From positions 248,001-312,000 of the forward strand of contig JADJIB010000005.1 in the NCBI GenBank assembly GCA_016707175.1: a stretch of DNA of 64,000 nucleotides, given 5' to 3'. A model generated the notes under the pieces. It ran no database searches and was not told where the DNA came from. It was given only the letters and a program-made list of their open reading frames with translations. Source of the DNA: Candidatus Phosphoribacter hodrii. GTDB lineage: Bacteria; Actinomycetota; Actinomycetes; Actinomycetales; Dermatophilaceae. Position 1 is the stretch's first letter. Each line of letters starts with the position of its first letter. A program made the translations under genes and the position numbers. This document shows, in pieces, positions 27,348-36,139 of this stretch.

Positions 27348-28548
27348 GGGTCACCTCGCCGAGCGTGACGGCATACGTCCGGCCGGTGGAGCGCAGCCGC
27401 TCGGGGACGTCCGCGCCCACGGCGGCGGTGACGAGCACCTGCTCGCAGTCGGCGACGAGCTCGGCCAGCCGCTCGCGTCGCTGGGTGTCCAGCTCGGCGA
27501 ACACGTCGTCCAGGACGAGCACCGGGTCCTCGCCGAGGTCGCGCCGCAGCAGTTGGTATGCCGCGAGCTTGAGTCCCAGCGCCAGCGACCAGGATTCGCC
27601 GTGGCTGGCATAGCCCTTGGCCGGCATCGGCCCCAGCGCCAGGTGGACGTCGTCGCGATGCGGGCCCACGAGGGTGACCCCTCGCTCGACTTCGGCGGCC
27701 CGGTTGGCCTCGAAGGCCGCGAGCAACTCGGCTCGCAGATCCTCGAGGTCGGGGACCTCACCGGCACCGATGGCTGCGGTCACCGACTCACCCAGACTCG
27801 CGCGGTAGCTCGCCGACACCGGGGTGACTCCCGCGCTCACCGTTGCGTATGCCGCCGCGAGGAAGGGGGTGAGGTCGCGCAACAGCCGCAGCCGGGCATA
27901 GAGCAGTTGGGCGCCGACCTCGGCAAGGTGGGTGTTCCAGATGTCCAGGGTGTGCAGGGTGGATTCCGTTGCCGTGTCAGGGTTTTCGCCAGGGGCGAGG
28001 CTGGCCGACCGGCGCCGGGACGAGCCCTTGCGCAGCACTGGCGCCGCCGACTTGAGCAAGGCGTTGCGCTGCTTGAGGATCCGTTCGTAGTCGGCCCGAA
28101 CCCCGGCCCAGCGGGGCTGCCGCGCGACAAGCAATTCGTCGAGGAACGCCCGTCGACCCGCCGGGTCGCCCTTGACCAGCGCGAGGTCCTCGGGCGCGAA
28201 GAGCACCGTCCGCAGGGTGCCGAGGACGTCGCGGGTCCGCGTGAGCGGGGCCCGGTTGAGGCGAGCCCGGTTGGCCCGGCCCGGCGTCAACTCAAGCTCG
28301 ACGAGGGTCTCCCGATCGTGGCGGACGATCGCGGCGCGGATGACCGTCTGGGCTGCCCCAAACCGAACCATTGGCTGGTCGGTGGCCACCCGGTGACTGC
28401 CGAGCGTCGCCACATAGCCGATGGCTTCGACAAGGTTGGTCTTGCCCTGGCCGTTGAGGCCCATGATCGTTGTGACACCCGGAGCGAGCGGCAGCTCCGC
28501 GACGGCATACGAGCGGAAGTCGACGAGCGAGAGGTGACGGACGTGCAT
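27337..28548 (-). CDS. recF: DNA replication and repair protein RecF
   Basis: A 403-residue SMC-like ATPase. Walker A GLNGQGKTN at about residue 30, signature SHGESWSLALGLKLA, Walker B VLVLDDVFAELD and a D-loop. RecF with RecO and RecR loads RecA at gaps in single-stranded DNA. An Arg/Ser-rich insert (RKGSSRRRSAS) near residue 190 is not part of the core fold. It is downstream of gnd and dnaN in the origin operon and overlaps dciA. Confidence 0.97.
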   Translation of the reverse strand: MHVRHLSLVDFRSYAVAELPLAPGVTTIMGLNGQGKTNLVEAIGYVATLGSHRVATDQPMVRFGAAQTVIRAAIVRHDRETLVELELTPGRANRARLNRAPLTRTRDVLGTLRTVLFAPEDLALVKGDPAGRRAFLDELLVARQPRWAGVRADYERILKQRNALLKSAAPVLRKGSSRRRSASLAPGENPDTATESTLHTLDIWNTHLAEVGAQLLYARLRLLRDLTPFLAAAYATVSAGVTPVSASYRASLGESVTAAIGAGEVPDLEDLRAELLAAFEANRAAEVERGVTLVGPHRDDVHLALGPMPAKGYASHGESWSLALGLKLAAYQLLRRDLGEDPVLVLDDVFAELDTQRRERLAELVADCEQVLVTAAVGADVPERLRSTGRTYAVTLGEVTRVD

Positions 28549-28576
28549 GGCCCTGCCGTCACCTGCCTCGGTCGGA

Positions 28577-29599
28577 TCAGTGTGCGGGCGATGCCTTGGG
28601 GGCGGCCCGGCGCGTGGTGGTCTTCTTGGCAGCGACCTTAGCCGCAGCCGGTGCCTGACCCGGTGACGCCTTGGCTCCGGCGCTCTCGGGCGCGGTGGCG
28701 CGCAGGTTCTCGCCCTCAGCCACCGTCATCACCGCGTGCCCACCGAACTGCCCGCGCAACGCAGCCACGGCTTGCAAGGCCGGCGACACCGGCTGGCGCG
28801 AGGCGAACCGGGCGAAGAGCGACGCGGCGATGACCGGCATCGGGACGGCGTTGTCGATCGCCTCCTCGACGGTCCAGCGGCCTTCGCCGGAGTCGTTGGT
28901 GTAGTCCGAGACGTCGGCCAGCGTCGGGTTGTCCTCGAGGGCGTCGACGAGCAGGTCCAGCAGCCAGGACCGCACGACCGTCCCGCGGCTCCAGGCCTTG
29001 AAGCAGCCGGGCACGTCGGTGACGATGTCCTTCTTCGCCAGCAGCTCGTAGCCCTCGCCGTAGGCGTGCATCATGGCGTACTCGATGCCGTTGTGAACCA
29101 TCTTGGCGTAGTGCCCCGCGCCGACCTCGCCGGCGTGCACGAAGCCCAGGTCGCGCTCGCCCTCGGGCCGCAGCGCGTCGAAGATCGGCATCGCGAGGTT
29201 GATCCACTTCTTGTCGCCGCCAGCCATCAGGCCGTAGCCGTTCTCCAGCCCCCACACGCCACCGGAGACGCCACAGTCGACGTAACCGATCCCCTTCTGC
29301 GCCAACAGTTTTGCGTTGGCGAAGTCGTCGGTGAAGCGGGAGTTCCCGCCGTCGATGACCAGGTCACCCTTCTCGAGCAGCCCGGCCAACTTGGCGACCG
29401 TATCCCTCGTCGGCGCCCCCGCCGGCACCATGATCCACACGACCCGGGGACCGCTCAGCTTCTTGACCATCGTGGCCAGGCTGGCGACGTCGCGCACGGC
29501 CGGGTTCTTGTCGTAGCCGATCACCTCGTGGCCGCCCGCCCGGATGCGCTGGCGCATGTTGGCGCCCATCCGGCCCAGACCGATGAGACCGAGTTGCAT
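28577..29599 (-). CDS. gnd: 6-phosphogluconate dehydrogenase, decarboxylating (short type)
   Basis: 340 residues. The NAD(P)-binding motif is GLIGLGRMGANM; substrate-site segments DGGNSRFTDD, GVSGGVWGLENG and KMVHNGIEYAMM are intact. It converts 6-phosphogluconate to ribulose 5-phosphate and CO2 in the oxidative pentose-phosphate pathway. This is the short (GndA/YqeC-like) form that actinobacteria carry between dnaN and recF. The C-terminus has an unusual Lys/Ala/Thr-rich tail of about 35 residues (KVAAKKTTTRRAAPK), likely disordered. Confidence 0.95.
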   Translation of the reverse strand: MQLGLIGLGRMGANMRQRIRAGGHEVIGYDKNPAVRDVASLATMVKKLSGPRVVWIMVPAGAPTRDTVAKLAGLLEKGDLVIDGGNSRFTDDFANAKLLAQKGIGYVDCGVSGGVWGLENGYGLMAGGDKKWINLAMPIFDALRPEGERDLGFVHAGEVGAGHYAKMVHNGIEYAMMHAYGEGYELLAKKDIVTDVPGCFKAWSRGTVVRSWLLDLLVDALEDNPTLADVSDYTNDSGEGRWTVEEAIDNAVPMPVIAASLFARFASRQPVSPALQAVAALRGQFGGHAVMTVAEGENLRATAPESAGAKASPGQAPAAAKVAAKKTTTRRAAPKASPAH

Positions 29600-29673
29600 G
29601 ACGGGTGCCTCCTGAAGTGACGGTCGATAGGGACGCTGCGGAGGTCAGGCTATGCCCCGCTCACCAGTGGCTC

Positions 29674-29717
29674 AGGTATGCCGCGTGCCAGGCGCGTGCC
29701 GGACGTGCGGCATACCT
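29674..29717. terminator. GTATGCCG inverted pair between dnaN and gnd
   Basis: AGGTATGCCGC (29674-29684) pairs perfectly with GCGGCATACCT (29707-29717) around a 22-base G/C-rich loop, 27 bases after the dnaN stop codon. Candidate terminator or attenuator separating dnaN from gnd-recF. Confidence 0.55.
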
Positions 29718-29743
29718 CTGGGCGGTGTCGGGGGAGCGGTGCC

Positions 29744-30877
29744 TCAGCTGGCGAAGCGGACGGGCATGAGGACGTAACGGTAGGACGTGTCGGCCTCACC
29801 CGTCGCCTCCCGCTGCCCAGCCATGACCGCGGGGCGGCTGGGCTGGGTGAAGGAGAAGCGGGTGAAGGGGGTGCCGATGACGCCGAGACCGTCGAGCAGG
29901 AAGTGCGGGTTGAACGCGATCTCGATGTCAGGCCCGGTGAGCGTCGACTCGACCGCTTCGGAGGCCTGCGCGTCGTCACCGGTGCCGGCCTCGATGGCCA
30001 CCTGACCATCGGTGAACCGCAACCGCACGGGCGTGTTGCGCTCGGCGACGAGGGCCACGCGCTTGACCGCCTCGATGAGAGCGCCGGTCTCGAGCACGGC
30101 CTCGGAGTCGACCGAGGTCGGGAAGATCGAGGTGACCTTGGGGTATTCGCCGTCGAGCAACCGAGTCGTCGCGCGCCGCTGCCCCGCCTCGAAACCGATC
30201 AGCCCGTCGCCACCGGCGTTGCCTCCGAGGGCCAACTCGACCGAGCCGGCGGCACCGAGGGCCTTCGCGGTGTCACTGAGGGTGCGGGCCGGGATGAGCG
30301 CGGTGTATGCCGCGTCGGACCGAGCCGGTGCCCAGGTGAGCTCGCGCATGGCCAGGCGGTAGCGGTCGGTCGCCAGCAGGGTGACTTTGTCGCCCTCGAT
30401 CTGCATCCGGACGCCGGTGAGGATCGGCAGGGTGTCACCCCGGTCGGCCGCGATGGCGACCTGGTGCACGGCTTGAGTGAACACGTCGCCGGCGATGGTG
30501 CCGGAGGGCTGCGGCGCGGCCGGCAGGGTGGGGTAGTCGTCGGCCTGCATCATCAGCAGGCTGAACCGGCTCGTCCCGCAGGTGACCGTGACCTTGTTGC
30601 CCTCAGTCGAGACGTCAACCGGGCGAGCGGGGAGGGCGCGCGAGATCTCCGAGAGCAGGCGCCCGGTGACCAGCACGGTGCCGCCTTCGTCAACGTCGGC
30701 GGCGACGGTGACCTTGGCGGACACCTCGTAGTCGAAGGCTGACAGCGTGACCGTGCCGGCCCGATCGGCTTCGATCAGCACGCCGGACAGGACGGGCACC
30801 GGAGGTCGGTTCGGCAGACCGCGAGCCACCCAGGCCACGGCATCAGCGAGCACCTCGCGCTCAACGCGGAACTTCAC
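29744..30877 (-). CDS. dnaN: DNA polymerase III beta sliding clamp
   Basis: A 377-residue clamp with three structurally repeated domains; MKFRVERE-type opening, PVLSGVLIEA, and the C-terminal YRYVLMPVR that forms part of the partner-binding groove. The homodimer encircles DNA and tethers polymerase III. Start GTG at 30877 after GGTGGAG; an upstream in-frame region to 30952 has no conserved residues. It is the first gene across oriC from dnaA. Confidence 0.97.
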   Translation of the reverse strand: MKFRVEREVLADAVAWVARGLPNRPPVPVLSGVLIEADRAGTVTLSAFDYEVSAKVTVAADVDEGGTVLVTGRLLSEISRALPARPVDVSTEGNKVTVTCGTSRFSLLMMQADDYPTLPAAPQPSGTIAGDVFTQAVHQVAIAADRGDTLPILTGVRMQIEGDKVTLLATDRYRLAMRELTWAPARSDAAYTALIPARTLSDTAKALGAAGSVELALGGNAGGDGLIGFEAGQRRATTRLLDGEYPKVTSIFPTSVDSEAVLETGALIEAVKRVALVAERNTPVRLRFTDGQVAIEAGTGDDAQASEAVESTLTGPDIEIAFNPHFLLDGLGVIGTPFTRFSFTQPSRPAVMAGQREATGEADTSYRYVLMPVRFAS

Positions 30878-31388
30878 GATCGTCTCCACCCTCGTGCTTC
30901 TTCGATCCAGACCCCGGCTCAACCGGCAGAACGGCGCGGGCGCGCGCACCACCGCCGTGTCGGGGGGAACTCCGACCCTAGTCGGTTGGGCGGGAACTGC
31001 AAGAGGGAAGGGTCACCGCAGTTGCGCACGCTCCTGCCTGATCCCCAGCGTTGTCGGGGCAATGGAGAGAATTGGTGGACTCGTCGTCGTCATAGGTGTT
31101 GTGGATTCTGTGGATAACCCTCAAGTCCGCAGGTCAGCGGCCCAAGCGGCCTGGGTATGCCGCGTGCATGAGTCGGTGGGTAACTCACCGAGCCTGTTGA
31201 CGGGCACCACGGACCCACAGCCAGTGCACTGTGAGGGTGTTGTTGTCCCCCAAATGGTGGACGTTGTCCACAGCTGTCCACAGCCGAGTGTGGACAACTT
31301 AGGGGAGGGCTCAGGGCAGAGGAAGCTGCAGGGGGGGAGCGTGAGGCGGGAGGAGCGTGACGCGACGGAGCGTGCCGAAGTGAATGGG
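30878..31388. other. oriC: Replication origin (oriC) between dnaA and dnaN
   Basis: A 511-bp intergenic region with clustered DnaA boxes: TGTGGATAA 31109-31117 (perfect TTATCCACA on the minus strand), TTGTCCACA 31264-31272, CTGTCCACA 31274-31282 and TGTGGACAA 31289-31297. The last three lie within 34 bp in both orientations. Relatively A/T-rich stretches (31060-31120) could be the unwinding element. Position between dnaA and dnaN is the actinobacterial rule. One GTATGCCG octamer lies at about 31156. Confidence 0.85.
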
Positions 31389-32861
31389 TCAGCGCGAGTG
31401 GTTGCGGATGCGCGCGGTGAGCTCGGTGACCTGGTTGTAGATCGCCCGCCGTTCACTCATCAGCTCGCGGATCTTGCGATCGGCGTGCATGACGGTCGTG
31501 TGGTCGCGGCCGCCGAAGGCCTGGCCGATCTTGGGCAGCGACAGCTCGGTCAGCTCGCGGCACAGATACATGGCGATCTGCCGGGCCGTCACCAACTGCC
31601 GCGAGCGCGAAGAACTGCACAGGTCATCGACGGTGAGCGCGTAGTAGCTCGCCGTCTCGGCCTGGATGGTCCCGATGGTGATCTGCACCGGCTGGTCGGT
31701 GGGGACGAGGTCCTTGAGGACCACCTCGGCGAGGGTGAAGTCGACCGGCTGCCGGTTGAGGCTGGCGAACGCGGTGACCCGGATGAGGGCCCCTTCGAGC
31801 TCGCGGATGTTCGAGGTGATCCGGGTGGCGATGTATTCCAGCACCTCGTCCGGGGCGCTCATCCGCTCCTGGAGGGTCTTTTTGCGCAGGATCGCGATGC
31901 GGGTCTCGAGGTCGGGTGCCTGCACGTCGGTGATGAGGCCCCACTCGAACCGACTGCGCAGCCGCTCCTCGAAACCACTGAGTTGCTTGGGCGGCAGGTC
32001 ACTGGTGATGACGACCTGCTTGCTGTTGTTGTGCAGCGCATTGAAGGTGTGGAAGAACTCCTCCTGCGTCTGCACCTTGCCGGCGAGGAACTGGATGTCG
32101 TCGATGAGCAGCACGTCGACATCGCGGTAGAGGCTCTGGAAGGTGCTCGCCCGGTCGTCACGGATCGAGTTGATGAACTCGTTCGTGAACTCCTCGGAGT
32201 TGACGTAGCGCACCCGGAAGCCGGGATAGATCTGGCGGACGTAGTGGCCGATCGCGTGCAGCAGGTGGGTCTTGCCCAGCCCCGAGGAGCCGTAGATGAA
32301 CAACGGGTTGTAGGCCTTGGCCGGCGCCTCGGACACGGCGTTAGCCGCGGCGTGCGCGAACCGGTTGCTCGACCCGGCGACGAAGGTGTCGAAGGTGTAC
32401 TTCGGGTTGAGCCGGCTGCGGTCCTGGTCACCGTCGCGTCGGGGGAAGGCGATCACCCCAGGGGTATGCCGCCCGCTCCCCTCGGGATGGAAGCGTTCCA
32501 TCCGCGCGGCGTCGGGGCTCTCGTGGCGCTCGTCGCCGTTGGCACTGTCGAACCCGTTGGCGGGGTCGACCCCGTTGGAGCTGGGGGTGGCGTGCTCGAG
32601 GGTGGGGTCGACCGTGACGGCCAGCCCGATGTCGCGGCCGAGCGCTCCGCTGAGCGTCGCGACGAGGTGCTCGCGGACGTCCGACTCGAGCACCTTCTTG
32701 GTGTAGTCGTTGGGCACGGCGATGAGGGCGGTCTGTTCGACGACGGCCATCAGGCGGGCGAAACCGACGAAGGCACGCTCACTGGGGGAGACACCGGTGC
32801 GTTCCAGAGCCACGAGGGTGCGTTGCCACAGGTCGGTGAGATCGACGTCTCCGCCTGTCAC
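31389..32861 (-). CDS. dnaA: Chromosomal replication initiator DnaA
   Basis: 490 residues. Domain I at the N-terminus, a variable linker (about 95-155), AAA+ domain with Walker A GSSGLGKTHLL, Walker B LLIDDIQFL and the initiator-specific region, and C-terminal domain IV with the DnaA signature GGRDHTTVMHA. It binds DnaA boxes and melts the origin. GTG start at 32861. DnaA boxes lie on both sides, so autoregulation is likely. Confidence 0.98.
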   Translation of the reverse strand: MTGGDVDLTDLWQRTLVALERTGVSPSERAFVGFARLMAVVEQTALIAVPNDYTKKVLESDVREHLVATLSGALGRDIGLAVTVDPTLEHATPSSNGVDPANGFDSANGDERHESPDAARMERFHPEGSGRHTPGVIAFPRRDGDQDRSRLNPKYTFDTFVAGSSNRFAHAAANAVSEAPAKAYNPLFIYGSSGLGKTHLLHAIGHYVRQIYPGFRVRYVNSEEFTNEFINSIRDDRASTFQSLYRDVDVLLIDDIQFLAGKVQTQEEFFHTFNALHNNSKQVVITSDLPPKQLSGFEERLRSRFEWGLITDVQAPDLETRIAILRKKTLQERMSAPDEVLEYIATRITSNIRELEGALIRVTAFASLNRQPVDFTLAEVVLKDLVPTDQPVQITIGTIQAETASYYALTVDDLCSSSRSRQLVTARQIAMYLCRELTELSLPKIGQAFGGRDHTTVMHADRKIRELMSERRAIYNQVTELTARIRNHSR

Positions 32862-33323
32862 GTGTGGCTCCCCTCCTTGCCGACGCCGGGCCCGTTGGGT
32901 CGGGCCTCCAGACGTTCGACATTACCCGTCATCCACAGCTCTATCCACAGGGTGGGGACAAACCACCGATGGGGGAAGGCCTCGCAGCCGGAAGCATCGT
33001 CTGTCCGGGGGCTGCGTGGAGAGATTACACCCCTTGATGGGCGTGTCGCTCCCCTAAACCGGAATGACGAGGGGGGAGAATGCTGGGTTTTCGTTGCTGG
33101 TCGAAGTCCCGGGTTTGACCCTGCCCGCCGACGGGCCGTACCCTGATCTGCGGCCCATGTGTCGACTCTGACTCCGGCCGCTTTCGCGCGCCCGTGCTTG
33201 TCACCGCGGGCTTCCGATTGCGGCCGGCGGACGGGGTGACGCGGCATACGGGCGCCCCGCAGTCCACCGCAGTCCGCCCGCAGGCTACCCGCCCTGGGCC
33301 TGCCGATCGACGGAGACAGACCC
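32862..33323. promoter_or_regulatory. Divergent dnaA-rpmH control region with DnaA boxes
   Basis: A 462-bp spacer. TCATCCACA (32929-32937) and CTATCCACA (32941-32949), each one base off TTATCCACA, and a weaker TGGGGACAA (32953-32961) lie 70-100 bp upstream of dnaA, suited to autoregulation. The rpmH promoter and leader occupy the rest; no further gene is seen. Confidence 0.65.
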
Positions 33324-33461
33324 GTGAGCAAGCGCACCTTCCAGCCGAACAACCGCCGTCGCGCCAAGACGCACGGCTTCCGCCTGCGGATGCGGACGCG
33401 CGCCGGTCGCGCGATCCTCGCCGCTCGCCGTCGCAAGGGCCGCTCCGAGCTGTCCGCCTGA
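33324..33461 (+). CDS. rpmH: 50S ribosomal protein L34
   Basis: 45 residues, almost entirely basic: SKRTFQPNNRRRAKTHGFR and RKGRSELSA at the end, the invariant L34 sequence. It packs into 23S rRNA in the large subunit. GTG start at 33324. First gene of rpmH-rnpA-yidD-yidC-jag-rsmG, divergent from dnaA. Confidence 0.98.
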   Translation: MSKRTFQPNNRRRAKTHGFRLRMRTRAGRAILAARRRKGRSELSA

Positions 33462-33470
33462 GGCGGATAT

Positions 33471-33827
33471 GTGCTCCCGGCCCGCAATCGGCTGCGTGAG
33501 TCGGGCCAGTTCCGTGCCGTCCTCCGCGGCCCTGGTGGGTCGCGAGCCGGCGGACCGTTGATGGTGGTTCACGCAGCGATGACCGATCCGATGGGTGCTC
33601 GCGCCCCCCGGGTCGGTTTCGTCGTGTCCGGCGCCGTCGGAGGCGCCGTCGTGCGTAATCGGGTCAAGCGCCGGTTGCGCGCGCTGGCCGGGACTGCGCT
33701 GGGCGGCATACCGGCCGGGTGTGACCTGGTCGTGCGGGCGGCTCCGGCCGCGGCGACAGCGTCGTTCGCCGAGTTGCAGGCCGAGTTGGATCGGTGCCTG
33801 CGTCGCGCCCTGGCCAAGGTGGCGTGA
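33471..33827 (+). CDS. rnpA: Ribonuclease P protein component
   Basis: 118 residues with the RNR motif VVRNRVKRRLRAL that binds the P RNA; also RLRESGQFRAVLR at the start. It assists the catalytic RNA in maturing tRNA 5' ends. GTG start nine bases after the rpmH stop, so the two are co-transcribed. Length normal. Confidence 0.96.
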   Translation: MLPARNRLRESGQFRAVLRGPGGSRAGGPLMVVHAAMTDPMGARAPRVGFVVSGAVGGAVVRNRVKRRLRALAGTALGGIPAGCDLVVRAAPAAATASFAELQAELDRCLRRALAKVA

Positions 33828-33831
33828 GCTG

Positions 33832-34134
33832 ATGACGCTGGCAGAGCTGCTCGGGCCCGGATTGCGCGGTCCGTGGACGTGGCGCAAGGCGGCTGCGGCA
33901 CCCCTGCTCGTGCTCGTTCGGATTTACCAACTGGCGATCTCGCCGCTGTTGCCGCAACGGTGCCGCTTTTACCCCTCCTGCTCGGCGTATGCCGTCACCG
34001 CCCTCACGCGGTTCGGTCCGCTGCGCGGTGGCTGGCTGGCTGCGCGCCGGTTGGGCCGCTGCCACCCGTGGAACCCTGGCGGCGTTGACCACGTTCCCGA
34101 GCGGGAAGCCTGCCGCACTCACGCGGCGACCTAG
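33832..34134 (+). CDS. yidD: Membrane protein insertion efficiency factor YidD
   Basis: 100 residues with the YidD core YQLAISPLLPQRCRFYPSCS and GRCHPWNPGG; three conserved Cys/His positions are kept. It is an inner-membrane-associated partner of YidC. ATG at 33832, four bases after the rnpA stop. The frame is open far upstream, but that part overlaps rnpA and is not coding. Confidence 0.95.
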   Translation: MTLAELLGPGLRGPWTWRKAAAAPLLVLVRIYQLAISPLLPQRCRFYPSCSAYAVTALTRFGPLRGGWLAARRLGRCHPWNPGGVDHVPEREACRTHAAT

Positions 34135-34225
34135 ACCACCTGGTCCGCGAGCGGCATACCTGGACTGCTGACCGGACCGAACCATCCGGCGAGATGAGAG
34201 TCTCGCCTTTCGAGCAAGGACGACA

Positions 34226-35281
34226 GTGGGCGACTTCATCAACCTCATCCTCTCGCCGCTGACCATCGGCGAGGCCTGGGTGATGCTTGCCTGGCACAAG
34301 GTCTGGACGACGATCGGCATCGGTGGTGGCTGGGCCTGGGCCTTGTCGATCGTCGGGCTGACGGTCGTCGTGCGAATCGTGCTCATCCCGCTCTTCGTCA
34401 AGCAGATCCACTCGTCCCGGCGGATGCAGTTGATCCAGCCGGAGATGCAGAAGATCCAGGCGAAGTACAAGGGCAAGACCGATCCCGAGTCTCGGCAGGC
34501 GATGACTCAGGAGACGATGGATCTCTACAAGAAGACCGGGACCAACCCGTTCTCCTCGTGTCTGCCGATCCTGCTGCAGTCGCCGTTCTTCTTCGCGCTG
34601 TTCACGGTGCTCAACAACCTCAAGGGCATCGCGGAGGGGACCCACCCGGCGATTGGGCCGATCACGCCTGCGGTGGCCCATGAGATCGAGTCGTCGAACA
34701 TCTTTGGGGCGCCGTTCTCCTCGACCTTCCTCGGGTCGACCGACACGGCCACGAAGATCGTCACGGTCGTGCTCATCATCCTCATGTCGGTGTCGACGTT
34801 CACGACGCAGCGGCAGTTGATGCGCAAGAACCTGCCCGACTCGGCGCTGGACAACCCGTTCATGAAGCAGCAGACGGTGTTGCTCTACCTCATGCCGATC
34901 TTCTTCGCCCTCTCGGGCATCAACTTCCCGATCGGCGTTCTCCTCTACTGGCTGACGACCAACGTGTGGTCGATGGGCCAGCAGTTCTACGTCATCCGCC
35001 GGATGCCGGCGCCGGGCTCGGCCGCCGAGCGGGCGCTGCACGAGCGCCAGGAGCGCAAGGGCAAGACCGTGACCCCCTTCTCGATCCGTGGGCTGGAGCG
35101 CGACGCCGCCGCAGGGGCCGCAGCCGACGAGACGGTTCAGGACGCACCCAACACGGTCAACCGCCAGCGACAGCAACCCAAGAGCAAGAAGCGGGCCAAG
35201 CGTTCCGGCCCGGCCACCGGCGCAGCCGGCACCGACGACGCCGAGGGATCCGCGGCAGACGGCAAGCCAACAGACCAGTGA
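34226..35281 (+). CDS. yidC: Membrane protein insertase YidC/Oxa1
   Basis: 351 residues, actinobacterial short form without the large periplasmic domain. Hydrophobic segments near residues 35-60, 110-125, 170-190 and 220-250; cytoplasmic hairpin rich in Lys (KIQAKYKGKTDPESR). The charged C-terminal tail (KSKKRAKRSG) likely contacts the ribosome. It inserts and folds inner-membrane proteins alone or with SecYEG. GTG start at 34226; a 91-bp leader separates it from yidD. Confidence 0.95.
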   Translation: MGDFINLILSPLTIGEAWVMLAWHKVWTTIGIGGGWAWALSIVGLTVVVRIVLIPLFVKQIHSSRRMQLIQPEMQKIQAKYKGKTDPESRQAMTQETMDLYKKTGTNPFSSCLPILLQSPFFFALFTVLNNLKGIAEGTHPAIGPITPAVAHEIESSNIFGAPFSSTFLGSTDTATKIVTVVLIILMSVSTFTTQRQLMRKNLPDSALDNPFMKQQTVLLYLMPIFFALSGINFPIGVLLYWLTTNVWSMGQQFYVIRRMPAPGSAAERALHERQERKGKTVTPFSIRGLERDAAAGAAADETVQDAPNTVNRQRQQPKSKKRAKRSGPATGAAGTDDAEGSAADGKPTDQ

Positions 35282-35282
35282 G

Positions 35283-35306
35283 GTATGCCGTGCCAGCGCG
35301 GCATAC
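35283..35306. other. GTATGCCG inverted pair between yidC and jag
   Basis: GTATGCCG (35283-35290) and CGGCATAC (35299-35306) form an 8-bp stem with an 8-base loop right after the yidC stop codon. Possible intra-operon attenuator or mRNA-stability hairpin. Confidence 0.5.
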
Positions 35307-35338
35307 GCGCGGCGGCGGCTGACGAAGGAGAAGTGTCA

Positions 35339-36139
35339 ATGAGCGAAGCAGGGCAGGACGTGACGGAGCTCGTCGAGGCGAGCGAACCGGTGGCCGAGGT
35401 CGACGAGACCGTGGTTGACGAGACCGTGGTCAACGAGGTCGAGCTTGACGAGGTCGAGGTGCAGGGTGAGTCCGACTCGGGCGACCTGCCGGTCGGCGAT
35501 GAGTCTGATGATGACTCCGACGACGACTCGGACGACGACTCGGACGACGACGAAGAGTCGGACGATGACTCCGATGAGGAGTCAGGCGATGAGGATGACG
35601 CCGACGGTGGCGACGACGAGGCCAGCGGTCCGTCCGCGGGTCGGTCGCGTGGTTCGCGGTCGCGGTCCCGCGTGGCTCTGCTCGAGCGTGAGGGCGAGGT
35701 AGCCGCCGACTTCCTGGAGCGGTTGCTGGACATCGCCGACCTCGACGGTGACATCGAGGTCGACATCGACGGAGACCGCGCTGCGGTGTCGATCGTCGAC
35801 TCCGAGGAAGGCCGCGTTCCGCGCCGGCTGGTGGGTCCTGACGGCAAGGTTCTGGATGCCCTCCAGGAGCTCACCCGGCTCGCCGTCCAGACCGCGACCG
35901 GCGAACGCAGCCGGTTGATGCTCGACGTGGCCGGGTTCCGGGCCGACCGTCGCACCGCGCTGGTCACCCTGGCCCAAGAGGCGATCGCCGAGGTGCGCGC
36001 CTCGGGTGTGGCCCGGGCGCTGGACAACATGTCGGCCTTCGAGCGCAAGGTCGTCCACGACGAGGTGACGGCCGCCGGCCTGGTCTCGGAATCCGAAGGG
36101 GTCGAGCCGCACCGGCACATCGTCATCAGCCCGGCGTGA
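35339..36139 (+). CDS. jag: Jag/KhpB-type RNA-binding protein (KH and R3H domains)
   Basis: 266 residues from the ATG at 35339 (AAGGAG at 35325-35330). Residues about 15-95 form an extreme acidic Asp/Ser/Glu tract encoded by repeated GACGACTCG-like units, then a short basic patch. The KH domain (VPRRLVGPDGKVLDALQELT) and R3H domain (LDVAGFRADRR) follow. Jag/KhpB proteins bind RNA and influence cell-wall synthesis; the gene always follows yidC. GTGA overlap with rsmG shows coupling. Confidence 0.93.
   Translation: MSEAGQDVTELVEASEPVAEVDETVVDETVVNEVELDEVEVQGESDSGDLPVGDESDDDSDDDSDDDSDDDEESDDDSDEESGDEDDADGGDDEASGPSAGRSRGSRSRSRVALLEREGEVAADFLERLLDIADLDGDIEVDIDGDRAAVSIVDSEEGRVPRRLVGPDGKVLDALQELTRLAVQTATGERSRLMLDVAGFRADRRTALVTLAQEAIAEVRASGVARALDNMSAFERKVVHDEVTAAGLVSESEGVEPHRHIVISPA

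Noticed and set aside
32929..32961. oriC placed between dnaA and rpmH
   Set aside because: Only two or three imperfect DnaA boxes here versus four good ones between dnaA and dnaN; actinobacterial origins lie on the dnaN side. These are more likely autoregulatory.
30747..33146. Long plus-strand frame through oriC and opposite dnaA/dnaN
   Set aside because: Runs across DnaA boxes and antisense to two essential genes; composition is that of a shadow frame.
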